A stretch of 64,000 nucleotides of DNA from Cryptomeria japonica (taxonomy: Eukaryota > Streptophyta > Pinopsida > Cupressales > Cupressaceae). Positions 1 to 11,710 of this stretch are shown here, piece by piece. The notes beneath the pieces were generated by a model. The model did not search any database. It was given only the letters and a program-made list of their open reading frames with translations, and had not been told where the DNA came from. The stretch is from the NCBI RefSeq assembly GCF_030272615.1, contig NC_081413.1, positions 329,618,802-329,682,801 of the forward strand, given 5' to 3'. A program made the position numbers and the translations under genes. Numbering within the stretch: position 1 is the first letter of the stretch; each line of letters begins with the position of its first letter.

Positions 1-604
1 TCTACAGAGCTTCGTACTGCATCTAAGAGGCTCGATTTTGATGATCCACCACAAGTTTAGGATCATATAGTGTTAGTTGTGGTCATATAATAACCAATAC
101 ATGTAGATATATTCTACATTTTTATTGTATATCAATTTGGACATGGCATTACAAAAATATATTCCATATTTTTGTAATACTTGTATTGACTTGGCAGACA
201 TGCCTTTTTTTGATATATATATAAATGTTGATATTCGATCCAATAAATGTGTACTGAGTTCATTATTGTGTATTCGTTGTATTTTGTGGCTGTCCTTTTA
301 TAAAGTTAATTGATCATTTGCCTATGTAATCAATAATATGAATATAAACAACAAAAATCTATGATATAAAACATTGCAATCGTGGAATATGATTTGATAA
401 AATTTCTAAAATGTCGAATTAACCCTACAAAACTCTTTGTATTCAGTTCATTATTGTGTATTCATTGTATTTGGTGGCTGCCCTTTTATAAATTTAATTG
501 AATATTTGCCTATGTAATCAACAATATGAATATAAACAACAAAAATTGATAATATGAATATAAAGAACAATATGTGTGTGGTGCGAGAGCACCCTCACGC
601 TCGC
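1..604. repeat. Non-coding stretch with a ~113 bp direct duplication
   Basis: Two copies of a ~113 bp segment lie at about 248-360 and 437-549. Both run from a 'ttcattattgtgtattc' core to 'atgaatataaacaacaaaaa' and differ by scattered substitutions. A third fragment of the 3' end follows at about 549-570. The first 60 bases are open in frame 1 and end in TAG; they could be the tail of a coding sequence entering the window, but 19 residues are too few to assign. No other gene-like signal is visible. Confidence 0.6.
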
Positions 605-2490
605 AATGGTCAAATTTTGGTTCTCATGTGAACAAAATAACATCATGAACCCATCTGGGTGGGAAGGTTTATGCTGGGCAAGCTCCTCTCATGCATCCCA
701 AAGCATCAGAATGTTGAGAGTCATACCCTACCGACACGATCTCTCAAGTGCCCCGAGTCCAAAATGTCAAACTTTGACAGACTGTTTCTTCCAATCTAAG
801 ACACATATGATCGATCCGTTTGAACCTGTGGGGTCGCGTGAGGCTCCTCTACAATGGCCTATCTTGGTTTTTGATGAATCAAAGCCATTTTAAATTGGTA
901 GCATTTTTTTGTCTGCTGTAAAAACTGTCAGTTACATGCAATGCAAAGTTGCAAGATAGGCTAAATTGATTTGGTTTGTTGTGTGAATAAACCGACATCA
1001 CGAGTGCATCTGAGTGGGCAAGATTACACTAGGAATTCTCCTCTCATGCATCCTAAAGCATCGAAACATCGAGAGTCATACCCTACCAACGTGATCTCTC
1101 AGGTGCCCTGAGTCCAAAAAATTGTCAAACTTTGACAGATTGTTTCTTCCAATCCATGACACATATGATCAATCCATTTGAACCTATGGGGTCACGTGAG
1201 GCTCCTTTACAATGGTCTATCTCGGTTTTTGAAGACTCAGAGCCATTTTCAATTGGTAGCATTTTTTTGCCTGCTGTAAAAACTGTCAGTTGCATGCAAT
1301 GCAAAGTTGCAAGATAGGCTAGAATTGATTCGGTTCGTCGTATGAAAAAACCAACATCATGAGCATGTCCAAGGAGAAAAGAATGCTCCTCTTGTGCATC
1401 CCAAAACATTGGAATGTCGAGAGTCATACCCTACCGACGCGATCTCTCAAGTTCCCTGAGTCCAAAAAATTGTCAAACTTTGACAAATCGTTTCTTCCAA
1501 TCCAGGATACTCATGATCGATCCATTTGAACCTATGGGGTCGTGTGAGGCTCCTCTACAATGGTCTATCTCATTTTTTGGTGACTTAGAGCCATTTTCAA
1601 TTGGTAATATTTTTTTGCCTGCTGTAAAACTTGTTAGTTACATGCAATGCAGAGTTACAAGATAGGCTAAAATTGATTTGGCTCATCATGTGCACAAACC
1701 AACGTCATGAACATGTTTGGGTGGGCAGGTTTATGCTAGGTATGCACCGGAATGTCGAGAGTCATACCCTATCGGCGTGATCTCTCAAGTGCCCCGAGTC
1801 CAAAAAATTGTCAAAATTTGATGGATTGTTTCTTCCAATCCAGGAAACATATGATCGATCCATTTGAACCTGTGGGGTTGCATGAGGCTCCTTTACAATG
1901 GCCTATCTCAATTTTTGATGACTTGGAGCCATTTTAAATTGGTAGCATTTTTTTGCCTGTTGCAAAAACCATCAGTTGCATGCAATGCAAAGTTGCAAGA
2001 TAAGCTAGAATTGATTCAGTTTGTCGTATGAATAAACCAACGTTATGAGTGCATCTGGGTGAGAAGGTTTACACTAGATATGCTCCTCTTGTGCATCCCA
2101 AAGATGTTGAGAGTCATACCCTACCGGTGCGATCTCTCAAGTGCCTTGAGTCCAAAAATTGTCAAACTTTGACGGATTGTTTCTTCCAATCCAGGACACA
2201 TATGATCGATCTGTTTGAATATGTGGGGTCATATGAGGCTCCTCTACAATGGACTATCTCATTTTTTGATGACTCGGAGCCATTTTCAATTGGTAGCATT
2301 TTTTTGCCTGCTGCAAAAACTATCAGTTGCATGCAATGCAAAGTTGCAAGATAGGCTAGAATTGATTCGGTTCATCGTGTGCACAAACCGACGTCATGAG
2401 CACATCTCAGGTTTATGCTAGGTATGCTCCTCTCATATATCCCAAAGCATCAGAACATCAAAAGTCATACCCTACCAGTGCGATGTACAA
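605..2490. repeat. Tandem array of a ~350 bp unit, about 5.5 copies
   Basis: The landmark 'gagtcataccctacc' recurs at about 716, 1071, 1419, 1757, 2109 and 2459, giving spacings of 338-355 bp. Each unit then contains 'tttgacagattgtttcttcc', 'gatcgatccatttgaacct', 'gaggctcctctacaatgg', a T-rich 'attggtagcatttttttg' and 'catgcaatgcaaagttgcaa' in the same order. Copies differ by point changes and small indels, so the array is old or evolving. Short ORFs inside it repeat the same peptide in each unit and show no protein family; I read them as by-products of the repeat. The unit length is in the range of plant satellites, but the array is short, so this may be an internal part of a transposable element. 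Confidence 0.9.
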
Positions 2491-3068
2491 GTTGCTTGAC
2501 AACTTTTTTGACATTTTTTTGACAATAATGACATTTTTTGCTCAAATTGTATATAGACTCAATCTATGACTCCTATGACCCGATAATGACTCAAATAATT
2601 ATCCATGATTATACAATGATAACAAATACTCAATATTGACCTTATCAATAATGGCCATGATTGACCTTATCACATCACATAAACTCAAAACATAGTCACA
2701 AAATATAGACACAAAAAAAAGTCACAAAACATTGTCACATATTTTTCCAAAATTTGCCTTTAATTGTGGTTAAATCAGCTCTTGGGTGTTTGAATATACA
2801 AAAAAATTTCTTACAATTCATCTCATGAACTTTTATACAAAATTTGGCATTACAATATGTGCGATTCAACTCATCGCCATTTTAATATACAAAATTTGGC
2901 ATCTAAATATGTATAAATCAGCTCATTGCCATTTAAATATACAAAATTATGCCCCTAAACATGTAAAAATTAGCTCATGGGCATTTATATATACAAAAAA
3001 CAAATATAGAACAATTCCTCAACGATATATACAAAATTGTCAAAATCATTCTACTCTGAACCGTAGAA
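2491..3068. repeat. Low-complexity DNA with a ~53 bp short tandem repeat
   Basis: From about 2770 to 3000 a unit of roughly 53 bp recurs four to five times. It is recognised by 'atacaaaatttggca' followed by 'atcagctcat(t/g)g(c/g)cattt'. The part before it (2491-2770) holds loose repeats of 'tgaccttatca' and 'gtcacaaa'. No coding frame is supported here. The stretch lies just 3' of the transposase-like gene on the minus strand, so it could be the terminal part of that element. Confidence 0.6.
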
Positions 3069-5957
3069 TCAATCAAGTGAGCCTTCAAGATCAGCTCTAA
3101 CTTGTATTGTGTCAAGTATTGCCTTGTGGTCAGATTCACAAACTCTCCATAAAATATTGTTATGAGGTCTACCACGATACTTCATATTTATTGCAACAAC
3201 AAGGTTAGAGAAATGAAGAATATGTCCGTGTGTTTCAAAGTCCTCGAACAACCAAATATCAGAATTATTGATAGGGTATCTCCTAAGCCATGTTCATGTC
3301 ACAACAACAGACCCTATTGGGTACTCAATACCCTCTTTGTCAATCATTGTGGTTGTCAATTTTCTTTTAGGATCAACACAATGACACAAATTTGTAATCC
3401 AACAACAACTGCATACACATGGCCTGTATTTTATAAAGTGATAATTAATACCAAAAATAAAGTATGTTGTACAACAAAATGAAACAAAAAGAACACTTGC
3501 AAAAAAATTAACTCAAAAAATCACCTGAATCCACTAGGTCGGATACATGGTCAAAATCCACTGATGTCTCCATCTGGCTCAATTGTAGTGCTTTGGTAAT
3601 TTGATATCTATCAATGGGAACCAATAGTCTACAAGACCATTAGTCAACCCACTCTTGTGATTCACATTCTTCCCACAAACAATACATGCATGAAGAGAAA
3701 AAACATACCATCTGTCTCGTATAAATTACTAGTGAACTTGCATTTGAACTCATAAATGAGTGCATGCCACTCGATCCTGCAACTGTACAATAATCTAGAT
3801 AGTTTTCAATGTTAGATTCAGTGATCAACCAAAAATATCTATGAACCATTGACATACCTGGATTACCTGGACCCATTGTAGACTTACACCATCGCACAAT
3901 TGTTTATGCATCTATCAACTCAGCACCACCTTCATACTTCAATTCTTCTCTAGCTAGGGATATTTTTATACATGCTCCTGCACCATCGTGCTCTCCCTTA
4001 CCATGTCCAGCCTCACTGAAATTCCAAAAATGTTGTACACCACTTGTGATATGCATCCTTGTCAACCAATAAAACATCCTTGCATTCTTGAATTGTGCAG
4101 TGCAATTATCTGATCATATTAAGTGTCGGTTGTATTGTATGTTTCTTTCCTTTAAATTATCATAGAAAACTTTAAAGCATCCTTGTACAAACTCTGATGA
4201 ATAAGTATGATCATCACTTATGTATAAGTGATACTCTGTTACAACCTTTATATCTTCCTCTAGGCTATCATATGCATGCATGAATGTTCTATGTACAAAA
4301 ATAGAAACTTGTGTAGAATGATAATACATAGATTGTACTTCATTTTGAGGTTGTAGTGTATAATTTTTAATAAAATCAATGATAGAGACAATGTTGCTAA
4401 GAGGAAATGTGTCCTTACATAACTTGAATTGCTCATCTAACCATCGAGCTCTATGTGTATGCATTATGTACTCATAAACTAGTTTCTCTTGAAACATTTT
4501 CATAAATTCAACTACACATGCATCATTTTTCACTAGCTCACATCTCTTCAAATATTTTCCATCTTTAACTCCATATGTGACTATTTTGTATTTTCCAAAA
4601 GAAACTAGTTTCTTACCAATTTCATGTGTGCTCTCCAAATATACACATCTTGGTAAATATTGCAAACCACCACATATAGCACAAGAACCTTCCAAACAAG
4701 GCATCTTATAATAAATGCAACCATCATGTCTATTACATAGCACACTTGAAATAAATTCTCTTACTGACTTAGGAGGTGCTTGTATATTGCATTCCTGCAA
4801 AACATCATTAGTGTGCAAAGTAGAACAAATATGACAAAAAATATCACAGTGCATGGAAAATTCAATATGCATCCTACAACAACATGCGGTGCGTACATGA
4901 TTAATTTTAATATAAAAAGGTTTTGCCATTTCAAAAAATCTTTGAGAAATTCTTATCTGAGGAAACTTTTCAAGGAATCTTTCATAAAATTTTGTTTGAG
5001 TCGTATCCAAATAGTGTTTAGCATGTGGCTCACGATTTGTAGACCTGATTCGCCTTCTAACAACATCTCTTTGGTTGGGTGAAACTCTTGTGTTGTCATG
5101 CCAAAAATTTTCAATTAATGTTCTTAGTGCATCAACAACAACCTTGTCTTTGCGTGGTAGTCTACCTGAGAATTCCCAAAGAGAATTATTGTTAGGTTCC
5201 TCTATTTTTTCTCGTCTCTGTAATGCTTTACTTAATGTTTTTCTACTAACGTTTAATCACCTACTTGTTTTGCTTATCAAATGATCTTTTTTTATTTTCT
5301 TGCTCATTATGGTTGATGTAATGACACGTCGAGTAGCATTAGAATCTTTAGTACGTGATTTTGAACCAATAGCTTGATATGCATCAAATAGATTTCTCAT
5401 AATAGTTCTTTCGTTGTTACTTTCAGATGATCTTAGGCCTAGAATTTTCATTGTTTCTCTCAAATTCAAATTTTTAATCATTTGAACAATTAATTGACAT
5501 CTTGCATTTTGATTTAAGTTTTCAAAATAGTTTTGCCATATTTTTTAACCATTCTCCTAATAGTTCGTTCATTCATTTTATCGGGCATTGGCTTCAATAT
5601 ATTCTCATCAATGTTAATTAGATAATTTGGTTTCCTACGAATGATTCTAGCAGGTGTTAACATTGGTGCATTATGTACATTCAATTCATCAAATAGAGCA
5701 GGTGGATGTTCATCATTTAATTCATTATTCAATGTGGTATCTTCTTCAATTGCATCAGGTTCATATAGTAAATCAAGTGTCTCTTCTTCAATTACATTAG
5801 GTGCATTATGTTCATTTGGTAAATCAAATTGAGATGTTGAGGATGACATACCTTCTTCTCCCATTGTTCTTATGTCACGTAATTTCTTCATACGCTGCCT
5901 TTGTCTTTCCTTTTCAGCCTCTCATTGTTCCATCGTTCCTCACTTGTTCTTTCCCAT
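3069..5957 (-). pseudogene. DDE-type transposase-like gene, decayed, two exons
   Basis: Read on the minus strand, this is one broken frame of about 900 codons starting at an ATG at 5957. In order it shows: an acidic N-terminal region (5514-5891); a block containing FWHDNTRVSPN (about 5090-5125); a Cys/His block HVRTACCCRMH (about 4860-4890); a segment with IIDFIKNYTLQPQNEVQS (about 4330-4385); a block around SDNCTAQFKN (about 4080-4110); and GHGKGEHDGAG (about 3990-4020). A second exon (3069-3423) carries EYPIGSVVV and a tail with ILWRVCESDH. The Asp, Asn/Glu and HGKG-DG blocks suggest an RNase H-fold (DDE) transposase; that is inference from the motif layout, and I cannot name the superfamily with certainty. 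At least six in-frame stops (for example before SDNC at about 4115) and two frameshifts (about 5500 and 3390) make it non-functional. Confidence 0.6.
3424..3524 (-). other. Probable spliceosomal intron in the transposase relic
   Basis: On the minus strand, the exon ends ...GATTCAG, followed by GTGATT (donor) at 3524. The sequence resumes after TATAAAATACAG (acceptor) at 3424. Removing the 101 bases joins the two open stretches in phase, so that Asp-Ser-Gly is followed by His-Val-Tyr-Ala-Val. Without splicing, the frame hits a stop at 3508. GT...AG borders, the T-rich interior and phase agreement support an intron; there is no transcript evidence. Confidence 0.6.
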
Positions 5958-6264
5958 GGTTGATATCGGTTGTCCTAAATAGAATCATATTATATATATA
6001 TGTAAACAAAAGTTCATAAACAAATAAATAACCATAAATATGCATCTTATCATTATTTTTTGAATTAAAACTATTAAACAATCACAATAATATTGACAAA
6101 ACTAATAAGAACAACAATTCAATCATTTGAAATCATGCAAGAACAAAAAATTCACTTACTTATGTGTATAAAACAGTGATAGAAGTGTAGACACAGTTGC
6201 AATGGGGCCTTCAATGACCTCAAAAACTTATTTTGAGGCTGTTGAGGCTCTTGGGCAAATAAAA
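5958..6264. other. AT-rich stretch upstream of the transposase relic
   Basis: This lies directly 5' (minus strand) of the transposase-like frame and is a candidate promoter or leader. It contains TATATATATG-like runs (about 5990-6005) but no clear TATA box at a fixed distance. No coding signal is visible. Confidence 0.3.
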
Positions 6265-6456
6265 CTATGTCTAAGTACCCCGTACGCAGTATATTAATAA
6301 CTGTGTGCACACTGTTAGTCCCTAAAATGTTGGCAAGCCCAATGGTATTTTTTTTCACCCTGTATGCGCTCCGACACCTTAAAAATGTTATGGTAGTGCA
6401 ACAAACTAATAGGCTCAGTACCCCGTACGCGCTATTTGTAGTAAAGAAAATGTGAA

Positions 6457-6513
<57 letters not shown>

Positions 6514-6835
6514 TGTACGCGCTTGAGAGGGGGAGAGAGGGAGACAATACAATACATACACACATATGTGTGTATATGTATACTTAATATATTATATAAA
6601 ATATACTATATATATATATATACATATATATAAATATTATATATTATATATAAATTATATATTATATGTATATACACATATTATATGTACAATATCATAT
6701 TATACGCACTCCCAAATTTTAAACAAAAGTAACGTGTACGTGCTATTTATAGTAAAGATAGAGCGTACATGCTTCTTCCACCATAAGTACCCTGTACACG
6801 CTTTTTATACCATAGGTACGTCATATGGGCTTTTG
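6265..6835. repeat. Cluster of GTACGCGCT-like motifs with GA and TA microsatellites
   Basis: Variants of 'taccccgtacgcgct' recur at about 6275, 6355, 6419, 6512, 6735, 6763 and 6789. Two are followed by the same 'atttgtagtaaag / atttatagtaaag' extension. A perfect (GA)n run of 50 bp occupies 6461-6510, and a TA-rich microsatellite fills about 6560-6700. The cluster sits 5' of the transposase-like gene. Repeated subterminal motifs are typical of transposase-binding ends of some DNA transposons, so that reading is possible but not shown. Confidence 0.55.
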
Positions 6836-8422
6836 ATTGTTTAGGCTTGGAAATAGGCCTAGATGACAAAGCTACGGTTTGGAAGTTTGATTTCCTTCCA
6901 TTTCCCTCCTTTTTGACGTGTTTTATTTTATCAACTTGGTTTCTTGACTTTGTCATCATTAGGTTTACACTTCATCAAGTGGGAATTTATAAAATTGCCA
7001 CCATATTTTCATCCATCTTCTGAGATTTCTAACCATATAATTTTTTTAAAATTTGAACAACAATAACATATTATTATTGAATTTCTTTTACCTGTGGCTC
7101 CATAGTTCTTACAGACATACATGTACCATTTTTTTTAATAACTTTTGATATACTTATCCAAATTTAAAAAACTTTATATATTATTGTAGTGCACTTGATT
7201 CTTTACAATTTAAAAAAAAAATGTATTTTTTCGATTTTTTTAGTGCAACTTATGCTTCGCGCACAAACAGGTACCTAATTTTCAGGATGTGCTTGATTGG
7301 AAAAATCATAAAAAACAAATACTCAACAAAAAATTACAAAAAAATACACATCTTCTAGTGCTCACTTTTAGCTATCCTTGTGCCAAAGGATTTGTCAGAA
7401 TAATAAATTTAACTATGAATTTTTTGATGCGCACGTCAAACACTATGTTATGTTTTTCAGAAAAAATCAGGGTCTATTTTTCGTGCGCGAAGGATTTGAC
7501 CCCCTTAGTCTTATCCAATTTTGAAAAAGTTTAGTAGTTTGGAAACTAGATTCAAAGTACTACAATATTTGTTCTTCGATTATCTTCATATCTTGAGTGG
7601 ATGACTTTCAAATTTTGCCTCCAAGTTCAAGTTCACCTGATTTCAAAAAAAAAGTGTCCGCTTATAGCCCCTTTTTGACCACCATCTTTGTGCACTTACC
7701 CTTTAATTAAATGATTAAATGCAAAGATATATATGGAAAATTCTTAAAATGATTTATACAAATGAATGTTTATTTCTTATTCCTTGATGTATATGCATAA
7801 AATGATGAAATGACACTATTGAAATACATTTGATTTTGATGTTTTTTTTAAATTTATTTTTAATGCAATATGATGGTTGTGGATGTAAATGTAAATGTGT
7901 ATGATGATTAGATTGATGAAATATGAATAATGATGATATGGTTAATGAATCTAAATGCATAAATGAAATTAAAAGAACTTAATGAATAAATGATTCTAGA
8001 TGCAAAGATGATAATGATAAATAAATCTAATGGAACTAATAATGATATGATTAATGCAAATGACACTAATGCAATCCTAATGCAATTAATGAATCATGAA
8101 TGATAAATGACATGATGATTATAATAACATGCAAACCTAAATTATTTAAAAGATGAAATGAACCTCAATGATTAAATGCAATCTAACATGATCAATGCAA
8201 ATTGTTTTTGTTTGTCCAAATATACTCAATCTTTATTTCGACTGTTGATCTCGAATGAAATGAGATGAAATTATTATAATGTAACTGACAATGAATTCTT
8301 ATAATGTAGATGATAATGAATTATTCTAAAATGATCTAACTTAAATTATACTATCATTCCTCACATGCTTTCTTGTAACAGTGCTTGATTTCATCATTGA
8401 GCTTTTAAATGTTGTAAGAAAA
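6836..8422. other. AT-rich non-coding region, degenerate ATGA-type low complexity
   Basis: No ORF with protein-family features was found. A 10 bp inverted repeat, CTTCGCGCAC at about 7255 and GTGCGCGAAG at about 7481, brackets some 240 bp. From about 7760 to 8340 the DNA is dominated by irregular 'aatgat / atgaat / taatgcaa' words, as in decayed simple-sequence DNA. Confidence 0.4.
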
Positions 8423-8539
8423 TACAAGCAACTTGACATAATGATTCAAGCTGACCTGAGTGCTTCTTACGTGAATTTTGATATAGCAAGTTAATACAAG
8501 CAAGTTGATATAATGAATCAAGCTGACCTAGGTATTTCT
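8423..8539. repeat. Two direct copies of a ~49 bp unit
   Basis: The segments at 8423-8471 and 8491-8539 share 'aatacaagca(a/g)cttga(c/t)ataatga' and 'tcaagctgacct', about 68 bp apart. A fragment of the same unit may precede them. No coding content is visible. Confidence 0.6.
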
Positions 8540-9502
8540 TGCAGAACAGACAAGGATTATCCCTTTTCATGCACGACTCAGAACATCCTCCTTGATCTTT
8601 TGCCGATCATATCCTTAGATGAGTACATACCTTACTAAGAGATAAATTGCAAACAAGAAACAAAGAAAATAACCATGCCCCATCATAGCTCCTCTAGTTA
8701 TGGACATCATTGAGTTGCATCAGGTACATGATCAACACAAATCAAGATATAAACATTGAATCATGTATGTCGTACATATATTCTCATGGTCATTAACTAA
8801 TATAATCACCTTGATGAATGATCATTGATAGTATTTCATTACTTGCTGGTTGAATATTTATATTCTAAGTTTCACGATCCAGTTGTTACAAATGTCTTGA
8901 TCTTTGTTGCCTTGTTGTTTGTCGTCTTTTTCAAAACCCTAGGTGTTTTTGGTTTTTTTAAATTTTTGAATGTTTTTGGATTTTTCGAAGCTTTTAAAGA
9001 TGACCTTAGCAAAAGGATTAAGGATTTTGCCCCCAATGGAAACAAACTTTATGATGGATGATCCAAACCATGGTGGGATACAATGTAGATATGATTGATT
9101 CTGATAAAATCCAAGACAGTGACTACGATAAGTATGTCAAAGATTGATAATTGTTGATAAGCTACATATTTCCTGCTAATGGTTCAAAGCAATGGATGCG
9201 AAAGATGAAATGAATATGCAAGGATAGATTAATGTGATAGGATGGATAGATGGGTTAGAATGGATAGATGGGCAAAGTGATCTCATAGATGGAGAAACCC
9301 ATTTTCAGATAGTGCCTGTTTACCAAGTTTTCACCATCTAAATTTATTGCATTTTTTCCATATTTGATTTTTTAATTGTTTTTCTTGTTTTTTTTTTGGT
9401 ATTTTTCTTTTTATGATTTTTAGGGTTTTTTGCTTCTTTTCTGATTTTTAGGCCTTTTATGCTTTTTCACTGGTTTTTTTTGGGTATTTTTTGCTGATAC
9501 TT
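8540..9502. other. Non-coding DNA 3' of a gypsy integrase tail, ending in a T-rich tract
   Basis: No coding frame is supported. From about 9330 to 9495 the plus strand is a run of T-rich words ('gatttttaggg', 'tttttt'), i.e. A-rich on the minus strand immediately after the integrase stop at 9503. The plus-oriented Tat element in this window has the same A-rich tract just after its integrase stop (about 30,860-30,990), which suggests the tract is a shared feature of the family. I could not find the 3' LTR expected here. Confidence 0.4.
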
Positions 9503-10190
9503 TTAAGCATATAATTTCTTCGGATGCATAATATTGATAGGCTCATCAAATCAATCACCTTCTGGTGTAGATAATCTGTATGCTCTTGAACCATATGTTG
9601 CTACCATGACAAAGGGACCTAACCAGTTTCTCTCAAATTTACCTTTGTTTTCTCGATCTTGCTGATTTCATGGATTTTCTCTTAGGACTATATCTCCAAT
9701 TTGAAAAATACATGGCTTAACTATGTGATTGTAACTTCTTGCCATCCTTTTTTGGTATGCTTTTAAATCATCTGAAGTATTTTGGCGACGTTCTTGAATC
9801 AGCTCAAGTTCTTGAAGTCTAGAAACTCATTGTTCTTCCTCTGAGATAAGACCTTTCAAGGATACTCGTAGAGAAGGGATCATCAGTGTTTTGATTATTA
9901 CTTGTACCTGCATCTAAAATCTTGTGGCAGTTTAGCTCTTGAATTTGCCAACATTAGTATGTACTTTTACTTTTGTTTTTCTAATAGTTTGTCATATCTA
10001 CAATCTTGTTCAAGGTCTCTAATGGTGTTATTGAATGCTTCTTCATCAACATCTGTGTACCCAAATGCATGAAATATTGAATCATTGTCTTCCATTTGTT
10101 TTTGTCTTCTGAACTGCTCGGGTTGAGCTCTAGTCCAAACTGGCATGCGATTGATTTGAAACTTCCCATGTTTTGATTTTCTGAATGCAA
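9503..10190 (-). pseudogene. Tat-type Ty3/gypsy remnant: gag piece joined to integrase tail
   Basis: On the minus strand, the lower part (about 9503-9960) translates in pieces to a gypsy integrase C-terminus. It shows AKLPQDF, then RLQELELIQERRQNTSD, YQKRMARSYNHIVKP, FQIGDIVLREN, KGKFERNWLGPFV and ending NIMHPKKLYA before a stop at 9503. These blocks match the post-catalytic region of Tat-lineage integrases. The part at about 9975-10,150 reads EQFRRQKQMEDNDSIFHAF and onward and resembles a gag-type segment, with less certainty. Protease, RT, RNase H and the integrase core are absent between them, so this is an internally deleted copy. In-frame stops and frameshifts confirm it is dead. Its LTR and leader lie at higher coordinates (10.8-16.65 kb). 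Confidence 0.65.
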
Positions 10191-10799
10191 CTCAATAGGT
10201 AATCATTGGTTTAGGAAGATAAGATAAGTTGATTTTACCACCCCTATTAGTGCGTTGTGATAAGGTGTCTTGTTGTTGAAAAGAACGTGCTTGTAAAGTT
10301 TCTTCGTAAAACTTTGTTTCGTAACCATGTAAATAGTGACGAAAACGGTGTAGGAATGTTCTATGTTTCAACCAAATTTTGCGATTGAGGTATAAGAATA
10401 TCCTCTTCTTCAAGATAGCCTTCCAACTTGGTTTTCTTTTCTTAAGGTGACATATAAAAGTCATATAAGAATCTAATGATTTACAAGTTGTTTGATTCCA
10501 AAGTGAGTGCAATCTTGGTTTTGATATAACCTCGAAGATAATGAACAAAGGTTGATATGATCAAGTTTTGTGATAAAGGATTTGATGTATGTTGATAAGA
10601 AACTGATAGTGATGTTGATTTGCACTTGAGATGGTTGAATCAACAACTCGTTAGATGTTTACGCTTATGAAAACCTTTGGAAAATAGCCTATTTGATTGA
10701 TAACCTAATTGTTTGATTAGTTTGAAGATCTATGACAATTGAAGGTGAACCTCCTCGAAAAAGGGTATTTGAAAGTGATGTTGAAATTTTGGTTTGATA
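10191..10799. other. Degenerate gypsy internal sequence, no assignable gene
   Basis: This lies between the gag-like piece and the leader minisatellite of the minus-strand Tat element. The minus frame at 10,192-10,548 is open for 118 codons and rich in basic and aromatic residues, but I recognise no family. It is probably decayed gag or leader. Confidence 0.3.
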
Positions 10800-11110
10800 T
10801 GCAAAAATGATCGCCATTGCAAATGTGATAAAATAAATGTGCTAACCTATTGATCAAAAGTGATGTTCTGTGCAACAAATGTGCTGTTCCGTTGAATGAA
10901 AGTGCTTCTTTGCATCGTAAAAGCGTAATCCTAATGTGCAAAAATGATGTTTTAGTTATAAAAGTGTTGTCTTGTTGAGCAAATGCATGATCTAAAGGTC
11001 AAAAGTGTTGTATTAATGATAAAAAGCGTTGTTTTGCATTACAAAAGTGTTGTTCTGCGCTGTAAAAACGTTGTTCTGCATTGCTAAAGTGTTAGTTTCA
11101 CTGCGTTGAA
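10800..11110. repeat. ~22 bp minisatellite of the 'aaaagtgttgt' type
   Basis: Words such as 'aaaagtgttgt', 'aaaagcgttgt' and 'aaaaacgttgttctgc' recur at about 20-28 bp intervals, most regularly at 10,990-11,100. The array lies in the leader part of the minus-strand Tat element and is related in form to the array at 15.2-15.5 kb. Confidence 0.7.
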
Positions 11111-11209
11111 TGAATTTCTTAGTTTTCCAGCAAGTTGTTGGATTTTATTTCAGGATGACGATTTTTCAAATTTTTGACTATTTTGAGAATATTTTGTAGA
11201 CACAGAAGA

Positions 11210-11710
11210 CACAATGTTTGGAAAATCAAAATGCACAAGTAAGCACAAGTCCTATGGTAGGTCGAGACAATAATTGTTGAATCTCATATAGGGTTTCCCC
11301 CGAGGCTACACTATTCAAAGAGGATATTTAGGTGCTTGACCCCACTAACTCCACCCTCGGCATTCACTTCTCTGAGGCAGCCAAGCACTAGTTTCCATGA
11401 AAACTCCCCATGGCAAACTTCATATCTCTACTAAGAACCGTATGTGTGTGAGCCGCTTAAGAGGTCCGACCTCCTACAACAATAATTAGAAGGATTTTGA
11501 TAGCTAATACAAAGGGTTTTTAGTAATGGCTTTTGGTTATCTGGCCATACATGCAACACTTTACACTCTGTAAATACGAAAGGTTCCCAACCTATAGAGG
11601 TTGCGCTCCATAGGGTTTATGGGGAAACATAGTGTCAGTATGAACTAATCAACACATGTTGTCCATGACTTTCATCATAGACAAAATTTATTTAGAGTGG
11701 ATCGGAAGGA
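11210..11710 (-). repeat. Tat-element leader segment, inverted homologue of 25.55-26.01 kb
   Basis: Read on the minus strand, this segment matches the plus strand at about 25,550-26,010 over its length. Shared stretches include 'tgttgattagttcatac', 'aggaggtcggacctct', 'acggttcttagtagagata' (one change), 'ggagttttcatgg' and 'tagcctc(a/g)ggggaaaccc'. The two copies therefore belong to the same element family in opposite orientation. This ties the 9.5-16.65 kb remnant to the complete-ended element further right. Confidence 0.85.

Noticed and set aside
1..60. C-terminal tail of a protein entering the window
   Set aside because: Only 19 codons are open before TAG; nothing can be assigned.
576..2421. 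Several plus-strand ORFs of 61-105 codons with repeated peptides (e.g. FFQS-HMIDPFEP) as a gene family
   Set aside because: They recur only because the 350 bp DNA unit repeats, each copy has different starts and stops, and no domain is recognisable.
6567..6844. 92-codon Tyr/Ile-rich plus-strand ORF
   Set aside because: It lies over a TA microsatellite; its composition is that of the repeat.
7250..7495. Inverted CTTCGCGCAC / GTGCGCGAAG as transposon termini
   Set aside because: Only 10 bp, no target duplication outside and no coding content inside.
10192..10548. 118-codon minus-strand frame as a host gene
   Set aside because: It lies within the decayed Tat element between gag-like and leader sequence and shows no recognisable domain.
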